Assembly (NCBI GenBank): GCA_016714795.1
Contig: JADKCA010000005.1
Coordinates: 304,141 to 368,140, forward strand
Source of the DNA: Sphingomonadales bacterium
GTDB taxonomy: Bacteria > Pseudomonadota > Alphaproteobacteria > Sphingomonadales > Sphingomonadaceae
Direction of reading: 5' to 3'
DNA: 64,000 nucleotides
Shown here: positions 6,991 through 18,761 of the stretch, in pieces
Layout of the letters: each line of letters starts with the position of its first letter
Position numbering within the stretch: the stretch's first letter is position 1
The notes under the pieces: generated by a model
Database searches by the model: none
Told to the model about the DNA's origin: nothing
What the model saw: the letters and a program-made list of their open reading frames with translations, nothing else
Program-made: the position numbers and the translations under genes

Positions 6991-8382
6991 TCAACCAGCC
7001 AGACGCTTCACCATCGCATACCAATGGTCCAGATTTTCCTCGAAGGCCTTCACAGGAATGCGCTCATCGCGGCCATGCGCGCGTTCATCATCCGGCGTGA
7101 CGATCCAGCCGCCATCAACGCCGTAGACCGGCATTCCGGTGGCGCGGAAAAACAGGCCGTCAGTAGCCCCGGCAGACATGCTCGGAACGATTGGCGCGCC
7201 CTTGTAGCGGCTGCGAACCGTATCGGTATAGGCCTTCATCACATCGGCGCGCAGCGGAGAGGCCGGAGAGGGGACGCTGGGGCCGTGCGGCTCCACTTTC
7301 ACGGCACCGCCTGCCACAGCCTGCAATTCGGCCTGAACGGCTTTGGCGTCCACGCCGGGAAAGATGCGACAATTGACGATGGCGCGCGCCGTTTGCGGCA
7401 ATGCATTGTCGGCATGGCCGCCCGATAGCCGGGTGGCGACACAACGAGTCCGCGTCTGACCAACTTCGGACGGATCAGCTTCAACCATATCTGCCGCCGC
7501 GCCATCCTTGGGGTTGGCCAGCCAGCGCCGCATCGCATCACCCAATGGCCCGCTCTCCTGAGAGGCGCGGTGCGTGAAATAGGCGCGGGTGGTGTCGTTC
7601 AGCATCGGCTCGAACCGGTGGGCCGAGAGCTTTCCCAACGCAACCGCCAGTTCGTAGATCGCATTGTCCGGCATCGGGCGGGAACTATGCCCGCCCTTGT
7701 TGGTGGCCGTAAAGGTGAAGCTTTGGTACATCTTCTCCGATGTCTGGATGCTGAAACCCAGCAGACGCCCATCGGGGGTGAAGGCCCCGCCGCCCGCATC
7801 GGCGTTCAGCGCGAACTCGGCGTCTACCAGATCGCGCCATTCTGTTGCGGCACGCTCGGCACCCTTGCCGTCGGTTTCCTCGTCGCCGGTGAACAGCACG
7901 ATGATGTCTCGTGATGGCTTGAAACCCTCTGCTTTGAGACGCAGCAGCGTGGTTGTGATCGCGGCAATACCACTCTTCATGTCAGACGTGCCGCGCCCGT
8001 AATAATAGCCATCTTCCTTGATGAACTGGAACGGATCGCGCGGCCAGTCACTGCGCAGAGCATCGACAACGTCCATATGGCCCAACAACAAGATCGGCTT
8101 TTTCTTGCTCTTTTGTGCGGCAGGAAGCCGGGCAATCAGGCTGAATGTACCATCATGGTCTTTGCGCTGGACGTTGGTAAATCCTGCATCAAGGAATAAT
8201 TTCTCGAGATGGGCGGAAACGCGGTCAACTTCATCTTTTCGGTCCGAAACGGACGGAATTTCAATAATTTGCTTGAAAATGTCCGTCCCTTTTTGTTTCC
8301 AGTCAATAGGTTGAGCTGCAAATGACTGACTTGAAATGGTCGCCAAAACGGATAAAGATAATAGGGGAAGCGAAATTTTCAT
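6991..8382 (-). CDS. M20/M28-type zinc metallopeptidase, exported
   Basis: A 463-residue peptidase of the M20 (ArgE/DapE/carboxypeptidase) family. The N-terminus MKISLPLLSLSVLATISSQSFAAQ is a Sec signal peptide, so it acts in the periplasm or outside. Metal-site motifs follow in order: LLLGHMDVVDA with the first His and Asp, YYGRGTSDMKSG with bridging Asp, FTGDEETDGKGA with catalytic Glu-Glu, and ALNADAGGG. The dimerisation lid starts near KGGHSSRP. The substrate is probably a peptide or N-acyl amino acid. The start at 8382 is fixed by the signal peptide, and upstream codons are not used. Confidence 0.92.
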   Translation of the reverse strand: MKISLPLLSLSVLATISSQSFAAQPIDWKQKGTDIFKQIIEIPSVSDRKDEVDRVSAHLEKLFLDAGFTNVQRKDHDGTFSLIARLPAAQKSKKKPILLLGHMDVVDALRSDWPRDPFQFIKEDGYYYGRGTSDMKSGIAAITTTLLRLKAEGFKPSRDIIVLFTGDEETDGKGAERAATEWRDLVDAEFALNADAGGGAFTPDGRLLGFSIQTSEKMYQSFTFTATNKGGHSSRPMPDNAIYELAVALGKLSAHRFEPMLNDTTRAYFTHRASQESGPLGDAMRRWLANPKDGAAADMVEADPSEVGQTRTRCVATRLSGGHADNALPQTARAIVNCRIFPGVDAKAVQAELQAVAGGAVKVEPHGPSVPSPASPLRADVMKAYTDTVRSRYKGAPIVPSMSAGATDGLFFRATGMPVYGVDGGWIVTPDDERAHGRDERIPVKAFEENLDHWYAMVKRLAG

Positions 8383-8416
8383 GAATAGTCCTTTTTTACA
8401 GTCATTCACGCGGCGA

Positions 8417-8791
8417 ATGAAGTTTGGCGCGTATGGCCTGATCACGGTTGTTGCCCTGACACTAGTGGCTTTGCAGGGTGCGATGCAAGCTGGTGCGGGG
8501 GTGAAAGCGGGTCCGACCTCATTGACCTATCCACATGCTGTGGCCTGTGCAGGGGTATTGCGCGCGCAGCCCGGCCCCGCACGCACCGGCGTGGTCACCC
8601 GTGCAGTCTGGACCTTTGCCATGGCGGCGGGCGAATTGGGGCGCAACAAGGGACTTTCACCCGACGCAATTGAACGCGCAATCAAGCAGGCCGAAGCGCG
8701 AGCACGAGCCACTGCGGTTTCCGTGCGCAATGCCCAGGCCCGTGAATGCGTGCTGGAAGCGCGCAATTCCAGCCAGACAAAATCGGGATAG
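8417..8791 (+). CDS. Hypothetical exported or membrane-anchored protein
   Basis: A 124-residue protein beginning MKFGAYGLITVVALTLVALQG, a signal peptide or anchor. The remainder has a predicted long helix (LSPDAIERAIKQAEARARATAVSVRNAQ) and two cysteines (VACAGV, RECVLE) that might pair in the periplasm. I do not recognise a family. An earlier in-frame ATG at 8381 would overlap the start codon of the divergent peptidase, so 8417 is preferred. It stands alone upstream of dnaE. Confidence 0.7.
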   Translation: MKFGAYGLITVVALTLVALQGAMQAGAGVKAGPTSLTYPHAVACAGVLRAQPGPARTGVVTRAVWTFAMAAGELGRNKGLSPDAIERAIKQAEARARATAVSVRNAQARECVLEARNSSQTKSG

Positions 8792-8861
8792 CCGCAAGTT
8801 TTCCCCAATTATTCGGACCATGCTCTGGCGACGCTGAGGCTGTGGGCTTAAGGCAGGGATC

Positions 8862-11800
8862 ATGCCCCATGCCAATTTCGTTCCCTTGCGCGTTTTTTCC
8901 GGCTTCACCATGCTGGAGGGCGCGATTGAGCCGAAGATTCTGGCCAAGGAAGCGAAGCGGCTGGGCTTTCCCGCCATTGCCATCTGTGATCGCAACGGCC
9001 TGTATGGCGTGATGGAATTTTCGGATGCCTGCAAGCATGCGGGTATCCAGCCGATCATCGGCACGTTGCTCTCTGTCCAGCGGCCCAACCGGCCCGATGC
9101 TGTGCCGCCCGCTTATGATTGGGTGCCGCTCTACGCGCAGGATGAGGCGGGCTATGAGAATCTCTGCAAGCTTGTGTCTGCTGCGCATATGGACCGGCCG
9201 ATGGAAGAGCCTGCGCATGTGACTTTCGAGCAGCTTGAAGCCCATCATGAAGGGCTGATCGCGCTGACGGGCGGGGCGGACGGTGCGATTGTGCGTCACT
9301 TTGCGGAAGGGCAGCCCGATGCCGCTTATGGCTATGCAGACCGGCTGGCGCAGATCTTCAAGGGGCGGCTCTATATCGAAGTCTGCCGTCGTTTCGATGC
9401 AGACGAAGGGGCGGCAGAGGCCGAACTGATCGACCTCGCTTATCACCTCGATCATCCGCTGGTGGCGACCAACCCGGCTTGCTATGCCGAAGCCGATTTT
9501 CACGATGCGCATGACGCCATGCTGTGCATCGCCAATTCGGCCTATGTGGACAGCGGTGATCGCGTCCGCTCCTCACCCGATGCCTGGCTCAAGCCCGCGC
9601 GCGAGATGAAGCTGTTGTTTGGTGATCTGCCCGAGGCGCTGTCCAATACGGTGGTCGTGGCGCAGCGCTGTGCGGTGATGGCCCCCAAGCGTGAACCGAT
9701 CCTGCCCAGTCTGGCGGGAGACCGCGATGGCGAAGCGGCACAGATCAGGGCAGACGCGCAGGCGGGGCTGGAGGCGCGCCTCGTGCATGTGCCACCCGAA
9801 GAGCATGACGCCTATCGCGCGCGGCTGGAATTTGAACTGGACGTCATTTGCTCGATGGGTTTTGCGGGCTACTTCCTGATCGTGGCCGATTTCATCAAAT
9901 GGGCCAAGGATCAGGGCATTCCGGTGGGGCCGGGGCGCGGTTCTGGCGCGGGCTCTGCCGTGGCGTGGGCGTTGACCATCACCGATCTTGATCCGATCAA
10001 GCTGGGGCTGCTGTTCGAACGCTTCCTCAACCCGGAACGCGTTTCGATGCCCGACTTCGACATCGATTTCTGCGAAACGCGGCGTGAAGAGGTGATCCGC
10101 TACGTCCAGCGCAAATATGGCCGCGATCAGGTGGCACAGATCATCACCTTCGGGCGGATGAAGGCGCGCGCCGTGCTGAAGGATACAGGGCGCGTGCTCC
10201 AGATGAGCTATGGCCAGGTTGATCGGCTGGCCAAGCTGGTGCCCAATCTGCCCGCCGATCCGTGGACGCTGGAGCGCGCCAAGAATGGCGTCTCAGAAAT
10301 CGCGCACGAGTATAAGACCGATATTCAGGTGCGCCGCCTTTATGATCTGGCAATGAAGATGGAGGGCCTGCCGCGCCACAGTTCGACCCATGCGGCGGGG
10401 GTGGTGATCGGGGACAGGCCGCTCTCGCACCTCGTCCCGCTCTATCGCGATCCGCGCTCGGACATGCCGGTGACGCAGTTCGACATGAAATATTGCGAAG
10501 GCGCGGGGCTGGTGAAGTTCGACTTCCTTGGACTGAAAACGCTCTCTGTGCTGCGCAAGGCGTGCGACCTGATCCGCGCGCGCGAAGCGGCCGCGCCCGA
10601 TCTGGATGGGCTCGAATGGACCGACGAGGGCGTTTATGCCCTGCTCCAGCGCGGTGACACGGTAGGCGTGTTCCAGCTGGAATCGGAAGGAATGCGCCGC
10701 ACGCTCGCCGCCGTGCGGCCGACCAATTTCGGAGACATCGTCGCGCTCGTGGCACTCTACCGTCCGGGGCCGATGGACAATATCCCGCTGTTCGGAGACC
10801 GCAAGAATGGCCGCGTTCCGGTAGAATATCCGCATGAACTTCTGAAGGGCATTCTGGAGGAAACCTACGGCATCTTCGTCTATCAGGAACAGGTGATGCA
10901 GGCCGCGCAGATCCTTGCGGGCTACTCGCTGGGTGGCGCGGATCTGCTGCGTCGCGCGATGGGCAAGAAAATCCAGAAGGAAATGGACGAACAGCGCGCC
11001 ACCTTTGTGACGGGCTGCGCCGAACACCATCAGATCGACGCGAAGAAGGCCAATGAGCTGTTCGACTTGATCGACAAATTTGCAGGCTATGGTTTCAACA
11101 AGAGCCACGCGGCGGCCTATGCGTTGCTCGCCTATCAGACGGCTTGGCTCAAGGCGCATTATCCGGCGGACTTTTTTGCAGCGGCCATGTGTTACGACAT
11201 GTCGAACACCGATGCGCTCTCCACCTTTGCCGATGATATGCGGCGTTCGAAGGTGCAGGCGCTGGGGCCGTGCATCAATGCCAGCCTGGCTGATTTCTCG
11301 GTGGAGGTCACCGAAGAGGGCCATGCCGTCCGCTATGCGCTGGGCGCGCTCAAGGGTGTGGGCGAAGGCGCGATGGAGCAGCTCTGCAAGGAGCGCGAAA
11401 CCAACGGTGCGTTCAAATCGCTCGATGACTTCGCAGACCGCATCTCACCGCGCTTGCTCAATCGCCGTCAGATTGAAAGCCTGGCGGCCGGCGGCGCGTT
11501 CGACTGTGTGGAGCCTAATCGCGCGGGTGTGCATGGCGCGGCTGAAATGCTGCTGGCAGTGGCCGCAGAGGCTGAATCGGCGCGCGTCAGCGGGCAGGGC
11601 GGGCTGTTCGGTGGCGAAGAGCATAAGGTGGAAGCGGTCAAGCTGCCCAACAACGCCCATTGGTCCATCGCCGACCGGATGGGGCATGAAAAGGACGCGT
11701 TCGGATTTTACTTCTCCGCGCATCCGGTGGATCGTTACACGCAAGTGGCCGAAGCGCATGGCGCGCGCACCCACGCGCAATGGTGTGCGATGCCGATGCC

Positions 11801-12338
11801 CGCCGATGGCGGCAGAGCGCCCGGCACGATGGCAGTGCTGGTGGAAGATGTCCGCTGGCGCACCTCGGCCAAGGGGCGCCGCTACGCGAATGTGGCCGTG
11901 TCAGACCAGTCGGGCCAGTTCATCGCATCCTGCTTTGATGAGGCGACCGCGAAGGATCTGGAAGAAGCGGCCAAGGCCAATCTGTGCGTGCTGCTGCATG
12001 TCGAAATGGACAAGCAGCCGGGCGAGGAAACCCCGCGCGTCGCCGCACGGCGGATGCAACGGCTTGACGGGCTCGCCTCGAGCACGAAGCTGAAAGCCGT
12101 GGTGCGGATCGGAGACGGCCATGCGCTCAAGTCGCTGGCGGCGCTGCTTTCGCACCGGCGCGGCGGGCGCAGCGAAGTGGTGCTGGAATTGCGCCCGGAT
12201 ACGCATCCCGTGCAATGGCTGCATCTGGGCCGTGATTTCGCGCTGGACGAGGAACTCCGCGCGCAAATGCTCGCTATCCCCGGCGTGGAAGAGGCGAGCC
12301 TCCAGCATGTGGTGCCCAATTTGCGGCTGGTGGGTTAG
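8862..12338 (+). CDS. dnaE: DNA polymerase III subunit alpha
   Basis: DnaE1 is the replicative polymerase. The protein has 1158 residues, the usual size. The N-terminal PHP domain runs through about residue 280 (LRVFSGFTMLEGAI; AICDRNGLYGVMEF). The palm holds the catalytic aspartates in MPDFDIDFCETRREEV, and KFDFLGLKTLSVL carries the third acidic residue. Fingers include YQEQVMQAAQILAGYS and AGYGFNKSHAAAYALL. An OB fold (MAVLVEDVRWRTSAKGRRY) and C-terminal tau-binding part follow. Homologues start at MPHANFVPLRV. No SOS-type features, so this is the main replicase rather than ImuC. Confidence 0.97.
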   Translation: MPHANFVPLRVFSGFTMLEGAIEPKILAKEAKRLGFPAIAICDRNGLYGVMEFSDACKHAGIQPIIGTLLSVQRPNRPDAVPPAYDWVPLYAQDEAGYENLCKLVSAAHMDRPMEEPAHVTFEQLEAHHEGLIALTGGADGAIVRHFAEGQPDAAYGYADRLAQIFKGRLYIEVCRRFDADEGAAEAELIDLAYHLDHPLVATNPACYAEADFHDAHDAMLCIANSAYVDSGDRVRSSPDAWLKPAREMKLLFGDLPEALSNTVVVAQRCAVMAPKREPILPSLAGDRDGEAAQIRADAQAGLEARLVHVPPEEHDAYRARLEFELDVICSMGFAGYFLIVADFIKWAKDQGIPVGPGRGSGAGSAVAWALTITDLDPIKLGLLFERFLNPERVSMPDFDIDFCETRREEVIRYVQRKYGRDQVAQIITFGRMKARAVLKDTGRVLQMSYGQVDRLAKLVPNLPADPWTLERAKNGVSEIAHEYKTDIQVRRLYDLAMKMEGLPRHSSTHAAGVVIGDRPLSHLVPLYRDPRSDMPVTQFDMKYCEGAGLVKFDFLGLKTLSVLRKACDLIRAREAAAPDLDGLEWTDEGVYALLQRGDTVGVFQLESEGMRRTLAAVRPTNFGDIVALVALYRPGPMDNIPLFGDRKNGRVPVEYPHELLKGILEETYGIFVYQEQVMQAAQILAGYSLGGADLLRRAMGKKIQKEMDEQRATFVTGCAEHHQIDAKKANELFDLIDKFAGYGFNKSHAAAYALLAYQTAWLKAHYPADFFAAAMCYDMSNTDALSTFADDMRRSKVQALGPCINASLADFSVEVTEEGHAVRYALGALKGVGEGAMEQLCKERETNGAFKSLDDFADRISPRLLNRRQIESLAAGGAFDCVEPNRAGVHGAAEMLLAVAAEAESARVSGQGGLFGGEEHKVEAVKLPNNAHWSIADRMGHEKDAFGFYFSAHPVDRYTQVAEAHGARTHAQWCAMPMPADGGRAPGTMAVLVEDVRWRTSAKGRRYANVAVSDQSGQFIASCFDEATAKDLEEAAKANLCVLLHVEMDKQPGEETPRVAARRMQRLDGLASSTKLKAVVRIGDGHALKSLAALLSHRRGGRSEVVLELRPDTHPVQWLHLGRDFALDEELRAQMLAIPGVEEASLQHVVPNLRLVG

Positions 12339-12425
12339 CGCCTGAAATTGTGCGCCTGCCCTTGAGGCTTTGCACCTCTCCCCCTATCTCTTCCCCAAGC
12401 GAATCCGCACAAAAAATGGGAGAGA

Positions 12426-14030
12426 ATGATGCTGGGAGGAATGCAGGACTGGAAGCTGCGGGTGACGCACCTGATTGATCATGCCGCGCGCGAACATGGC
12501 GGTCGTGAGCATGTGACGCGTTGGGCCGATGGCAGCGAAACGCGCGCGACATGGGCCAGCATCCGCCACGATGCCCTGCGCATGACGCAGGCGCTACGCG
12601 CGCTGGGGATCAAGCCGGGGGACCGGATCGGCACGCTGGCGATGAACCACAGCCGCCATCTCGTCAGCTGGTATGGCGCGGTGGGCGTGGGTGGCGTGCT
12701 CCACACGATCAATCCCCGCCTGTTTGACGAGCAGCTGATCTACATTGCCAACCATGCCGAAGATCAGGTGCTGCTTTATGATGCCGCCTTCCAGCCGACG
12801 GTGGACCGGTTGCGCGACAAATGGACCAGCATCAAACATTATATCTGCTACGATCCGGCAGGCGGTGCGGGCGGATTTGAGGATTGGCTCGCTCCGCATG
12901 ATGGCAACACCCACTGGCATGATGGAGACGAGCGCGATCCGTGCATGCTCTGCTATACCAGCGGCACGACGGGGAATCCCAAGGGCGTGCTTTATGAAAA
13001 CCGCTCGACGATGCTGCACGCGATCAGCGGGCTTCAGCCTTCCGCCTTCAATTTTGATACACGCGCTGTGATGCTGCCTGTCGTCCCGATGTTTCATGCC
13101 GCAAGCTGGGGCTTGCCTTGGGCAGGGGCGGCGGCGGGCGTGAAATTCGTCTATTCTGCCGTCAACGATGCCAGGATATTGTGCGAGCTGATGAACCGCG
13201 AAGGCGTCACCCATTCCGCTGGCGTGCCGACAGTGTGGCTCTCCATCTTCCAGCATCAGGATGATAGCGGCGCGACTCTGGGCAAATTGCACACGGCGGT
13301 GATCGGCGGATCGGCCGCCCCGCGCGCGATGATCGAACGGTTGATGAAGCAGGGCATTCGTGTGGCTCACGCCTGGGGGATGACCGAAACCTCACCCATT
13401 GGCACGGTCGGTGCGCCCACTCATGACTGGGATGATCTGTCGTTCGAGGAGAAGGTGGAGATCGTCACCAAGCAGGGCCGTTCGCTGTTCGGCGTGGAAC
13501 TGCGCACCGTTGATCTGGATGACAACTGCACCGAGCTGCCGCGCGATGGCAAGACCAGCGGCGCGCTTCAGGTGCGCGGGCCGTGGATCATCAAGCGCTA
13601 TTTTCAGGCAGATCAGGACGCCGTGGTAGAAGGCGACTGGTTTGATACCGGTGATGTCGCCACGCTCCACCCGGATGGCACGCTGCAACTGACCGACCGC
13701 ACCAAGGATGTGATCAAGTCCGGCGGCGAATGGATCAGTTCGGTCGAGCTTGAAAATATTGCCGTGGGTTGCCCCGGTGTTGCGGAAGCGGCGGCGATTG
13801 GCGTCTATCATCCCAAATGGGATGAACGGCCCGTGCTGGTGGTGGTGCGCAAGCCCGGTGCAGGCGTGACGGCGGACGAGGTGAAGGCCTTTCTGGCGGA
13901 CAAGATCGCCAAATGGTGGATGCCCGATGCGATTGAATTCGTGGAAGAAATTCCGCACACTGCAACCGGCAAGATCCTGAAGACCGCGCTGCGTGAACAG
14001 TTCAAGGACTATCAGCTGGGACAGGGTTAA
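12426..14030 (+). CDS. Long-chain fatty acid--CoA ligase family protein
   Basis: A 534-residue AMP-dependent synthetase that activates a carboxylic acid, probably a fatty acid, to its CoA thioester through an acyl-adenylate. The ATP loop is CYTSGTTGNPKGVLYENR (about residues 179-196). HAWGMTETSP and GDWFDTGDVATLHPDG mark motifs A4 and A7, RTKDVIKSGGEWIS is the hinge, and TATGKILKTALR carries the catalytic lysine. The chain-length preference is not visible. A ribosome site GGGAGAG precedes the ATG. Likely cytoplasmic, feeding beta-oxidation together with the ETF-QO encoded nearby. Confidence 0.92.
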   Translation: MMLGGMQDWKLRVTHLIDHAAREHGGREHVTRWADGSETRATWASIRHDALRMTQALRALGIKPGDRIGTLAMNHSRHLVSWYGAVGVGGVLHTINPRLFDEQLIYIANHAEDQVLLYDAAFQPTVDRLRDKWTSIKHYICYDPAGGAGGFEDWLAPHDGNTHWHDGDERDPCMLCYTSGTTGNPKGVLYENRSTMLHAISGLQPSAFNFDTRAVMLPVVPMFHAASWGLPWAGAAAGVKFVYSAVNDARILCELMNREGVTHSAGVPTVWLSIFQHQDDSGATLGKLHTAVIGGSAAPRAMIERLMKQGIRVAHAWGMTETSPIGTVGAPTHDWDDLSFEEKVEIVTKQGRSLFGVELRTVDLDDNCTELPRDGKTSGALQVRGPWIIKRYFQADQDAVVEGDWFDTGDVATLHPDGTLQLTDRTKDVIKSGGEWISSVELENIAVGCPGVAEAAAIGVYHPKWDERPVLVVVRKPGAGVTADEVKAFLADKIAKWWMPDAIEFVEEIPHTATGKILKTALREQFKDYQLGQG

Positions 14031-14104
14031 CACCGCGAAATTTAACGATCTGTTAACCCGCTTCGGGCATTTTGTGTCGGCAAGACCGCCACGGAAAAGA
14101 CGAC

Positions 14105-14515
14105 ATGATTGACTGGAACCCCGATTTCGATCCCGCAATGAAGCCCAAGCGCGAGCGCAAGACCGAGCGCATCGCCCTGATTCTGGTGGCAGAGATTGAT
14201 GATCTGGCGGGCCACAAGTCGCGTATGCGCGTCCGCAATCTGTCCGCGACCGGCTTTGGTGGCGTGACAGAGGATGCGCATCATCGCCTGTCCGCCGAAC
14301 AGGCCGTGAAGGTCAGTTTCGGAAATTATGCCGACATCGAAGCGACAATCGTTCGTGTTGATGGCAAGAATGTCGGTCTGCGTTTTGACGAGCTGGTTGA
14401 TCTGGAGCTGATCCGCACCGCGCGTGTGTCTCCGCCGTCCACGTTCGAACCGCTGGGTATGCACAAGGTACAGACACCGCAATGGATGATCGAACGCGCC
14501 AAGCGGGCGTTCTGA
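14105..14515 (+). CDS. PilZ domain protein
   Basis: A 136-residue protein with one PilZ domain, a cyclic di-GMP receptor fold. The arginine-rich start (KPKRERKTERIALILVAEI) provides the RxxxR motif, and RNLSATGFGGVTED gives the (D/N)xSxxG motif about 30 residues later. No output domain is attached, so it presumably acts by binding partners. It stands alone, tail to tail with ispE. The ATG at 14105 is chosen because the PilZ core begins shortly after. Confidence 0.85.
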   Translation: MIDWNPDFDPAMKPKRERKTERIALILVAEIDDLAGHKSRMRVRNLSATGFGGVTEDAHHRLSAEQAVKVSFGNYADIEATIVRVDGKNVGLRFDELVDLELIRTARVSPPSTFEPLGMHKVQTPQWMIERAKRAF

Positions 14516-14519
14516 ACCT

Positions 14520-15365
14520 TCAGCGCAGGCGGCTCGTCAACACCCACCAGCCAGGATGCTCGGCCCGCAGATCGTCTGCCGCCGCGTCGCGCGCATGGCC
14601 ATCATCGAACAGCGCAAAGCAGGTTGCCCCTGATCCTGACATGCGCACCAGCCGCACGCCGGGCCGTGCGCGCAGGGCATCCAGCACAATCGCAATATCC
14701 GGGATCAGGCTTATGGCGGGCGTTTCCAGATCGTTGCGCGCCTCCATCCACATGTCCGGGGAAAGCGGACCACGATCTTCGCCATCCCAGGCCTTGAACA
14801 CGGGGCCGGTGGGGCAGGCCAGCAGCGGATTCACCAGCAAGAGCGGCACGCCTGAGAGCTCACGTCCTTCGACCGGAGACAATTGGTCTCCCACGCCTGT
14901 GCCAAAGCAGGTGCGCGATGCAATGCAGGCGGGCACATCCGCGCCCAGTTCGGCCGCGAGATCGCCCGGACGGACGGCGTCGGCGCCAAGGCCCCATAGG
15001 GCCGAAAGCAGCCGCAGCGTGGCCGCCGCATCGGCAGAACCGCCGCCCAGACCAGCGGCAACAGGCAACACCTTTTCCAGATGCAGGGCAGCACCGGCCA
15101 TGATGCCATTGGCGGTGCGCAACGCCTCTGCCGCGCGCATCACCAGATTTCCGGGGCCGCTCTCCAGTTCATGCGCAAATGGGCCTGAGAGCGTCAGGCT
15201 CAGCGTGTTTGCCGGTTGCGCGGACAGCCGGTCGCCATCCTCGGCAAAGGCGAACAGCGTTTCCAGCTCATGATAGCCATCGGGCCGCCGCCGCCGGACG
15301 TGCAGGGCAAGGTTGATCTTGGCATATCCGGTGTCATGGCCCGCAGGCGCAGCGGGCGGAGTCAC
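14520..15365 (-). CDS. ispE: 4-diphosphocytidyl-2-C-methyl-D-erythritol kinase
   Basis: IspE phosphorylates CDP-methylerythritol in the non-mevalonate isoprenoid pathway. It is a GHMP kinase of 281 residues. YAKINLALHVRRRRPDGYHEL is the N-terminal substrate loop, KVLPVAAGLGGGSADAAA is the ATP-binding glycine loop, and RMSGSGATCFALF is the third GHMP motif. The ATG overlaps the stop of the TPR gene (ATGA), so the two are co-translated, an arrangement I recall from other sphingomonads. Confidence 0.95.
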   Translation of the reverse strand: MTPPAAPAGHDTGYAKINLALHVRRRRPDGYHELETLFAFAEDGDRLSAQPANTLSLTLSGPFAHELESGPGNLVMRAAEALRTANGIMAGAALHLEKVLPVAAGLGGGSADAAATLRLLSALWGLGADAVRPGDLAAELGADVPACIASRTCFGTGVGDQLSPVEGRELSGVPLLLVNPLLACPTGPVFKAWDGEDRGPLSPDMWMEARNDLETPAISLIPDIAIVLDALRARPGVRLVRMSGSGATCFALFDDGHARDAAADDLRAEHPGWWVLTSRLR

Positions 15366-16994
15366 TTCGCGGCCTTCAGCCCGAAATCGATCTTGGCCTT
15401 CAGTCGCTCGGCAACGTCACCATCGCTCTGCACCAGCGCATTACGCCACGCATAGCGGGCGTCGATGCGACGACCGGACATCCAATAGGCATCGCCCAGA
15501 TGCTCGCTGATTTCTCCCATCCGGGGCTCGCGCTCGGCAGCCTGTTCGAGCAGCGGTATGCCCTTGGCCAGATCGCCCTGACGGACCCACGCCCAGCCGA
15601 GCGAATCGATGATGGCGGCATCGTCGGGCCGGATGGCGCTGGCGCGCGCGATCAGCTCTGTGGCGGCCTTGGCATCCTCGCCATGCTCCAGCATCGAATA
15701 GCCAAGATGGTTGAGCGGCGTCGCCTGATCCGGCCCTGCCTCAACCGCGCGTTGCAGCGCCTGTCGCGCCCTGGTCCAGTCTCTGGCGCTTTCCAGCTCG
15801 CGCCCATATTGAAGCCAGTAATGCCAGGGGATGAAGGTCTCGCCATGGCGCGTGGTGACAAGGTCGATCGCCTGTTTGAAGGCATTGGCGGCCTCGGCAT
15901 GGCGATCGGTTGCGGCGAGCGCATCCCCGAGCCGAACGAAGGACTCCGCAGAGACATCTGAGCGCGCGGCCAGATCGCGCGCCAGCGCCAGCGCCTCTTC
16001 GGGCCGGTCTCCATTGCGCAACGCTTCATAGCGGGTCTGGTCGATCCAGCCTTGCGTCAGCGGGGTGGCCTTGACGCGGCTCAGGGCTGCGAGCGCGGCA
16101 TCGTTGCGACCGACGGCATTGAGCGCGACTGCCGTCACCACGGTGGGATAAGCGCGTTTCGAATCTGCAAATGCAGCAAAACGCGCCATGACTGCGGCGC
16201 TTTGGGGCGCACGTTCGGCCAGCAGTAACAGCGAAACCCGTGCCAGCATTTCCGACAGGCCCGATCTGGACTGCGCAACCGCATCTGGCAGCGGCTGTCC
16301 GGAGGCCACCATCTTGCGTGCCAGATCAAGTTCGAGGGCTGCGCCATCCAGAAGCGTTGCCGCCAGATCAGCGCGTTTGAGCTGCATCAGGCGGGCAGCG
16401 GCCAACAGCCGGAACTGGCTGCGATAGACATCGGGCCGATCTTGCGAACGGACGGCCTCTGCGCCTTCCTCGGCCTTGCCCTGTGCAAGTAAGAGCAGTG
16501 CGCGCTGTTCGCGGACCAGCGCATAGCCCACAGCGTCGCGCACGCGGCCTTCCAGCGGAGCCAGCGCATCGCCCTTGCGCGCGCCAAATAGCATCCAGGC
16601 GCGCAGGGCGGGCACCATGAAGGCGAAGGACTGGCTGGCTTCGACCCGATCCAGTTCGCGTTCCGCCGCGCGCCAATCCGCGCGATGCACCTGATCGACG
16701 AACAGCAGCAACGGACCATCAGGGGGCAGGGCATCCAGCCGGTCGAGCGTGCGCGCCGCGCGCAGGGCCAGCACCATGTTCCCGGCATCCACCGCCTTGC
16801 GATAGGTGCGATAGGCAACAGACACATTGTCCGGATTGGCCGTCAGCGCCTCTGCATAGGCCGACAGCGCCTGATCCGGCTCGCCCCGTGCATCAGCCAT
16901 GCGGGCATGGACATAGCGGCTCAGCGAAGCTTCGGCGGCCCGACTGGCTTCAGCCGGAAAGGCTGCCAGCAGCAACCCTCCGGCCAGAACCAGC

Positions 16995-18641
<1,647 letters not shown>

Positions 18642-18761
18642 TCCCTCACTCCCTGTTGTTCCAGGCGCTCGGCTCGGATGATCCCTCATCCCGTCCAGTC
18701 TGCCCGGAAACGGCAATTCACTGATTGACCAAGCGCGTATCAGGGACGAACTGTCAAGTCC

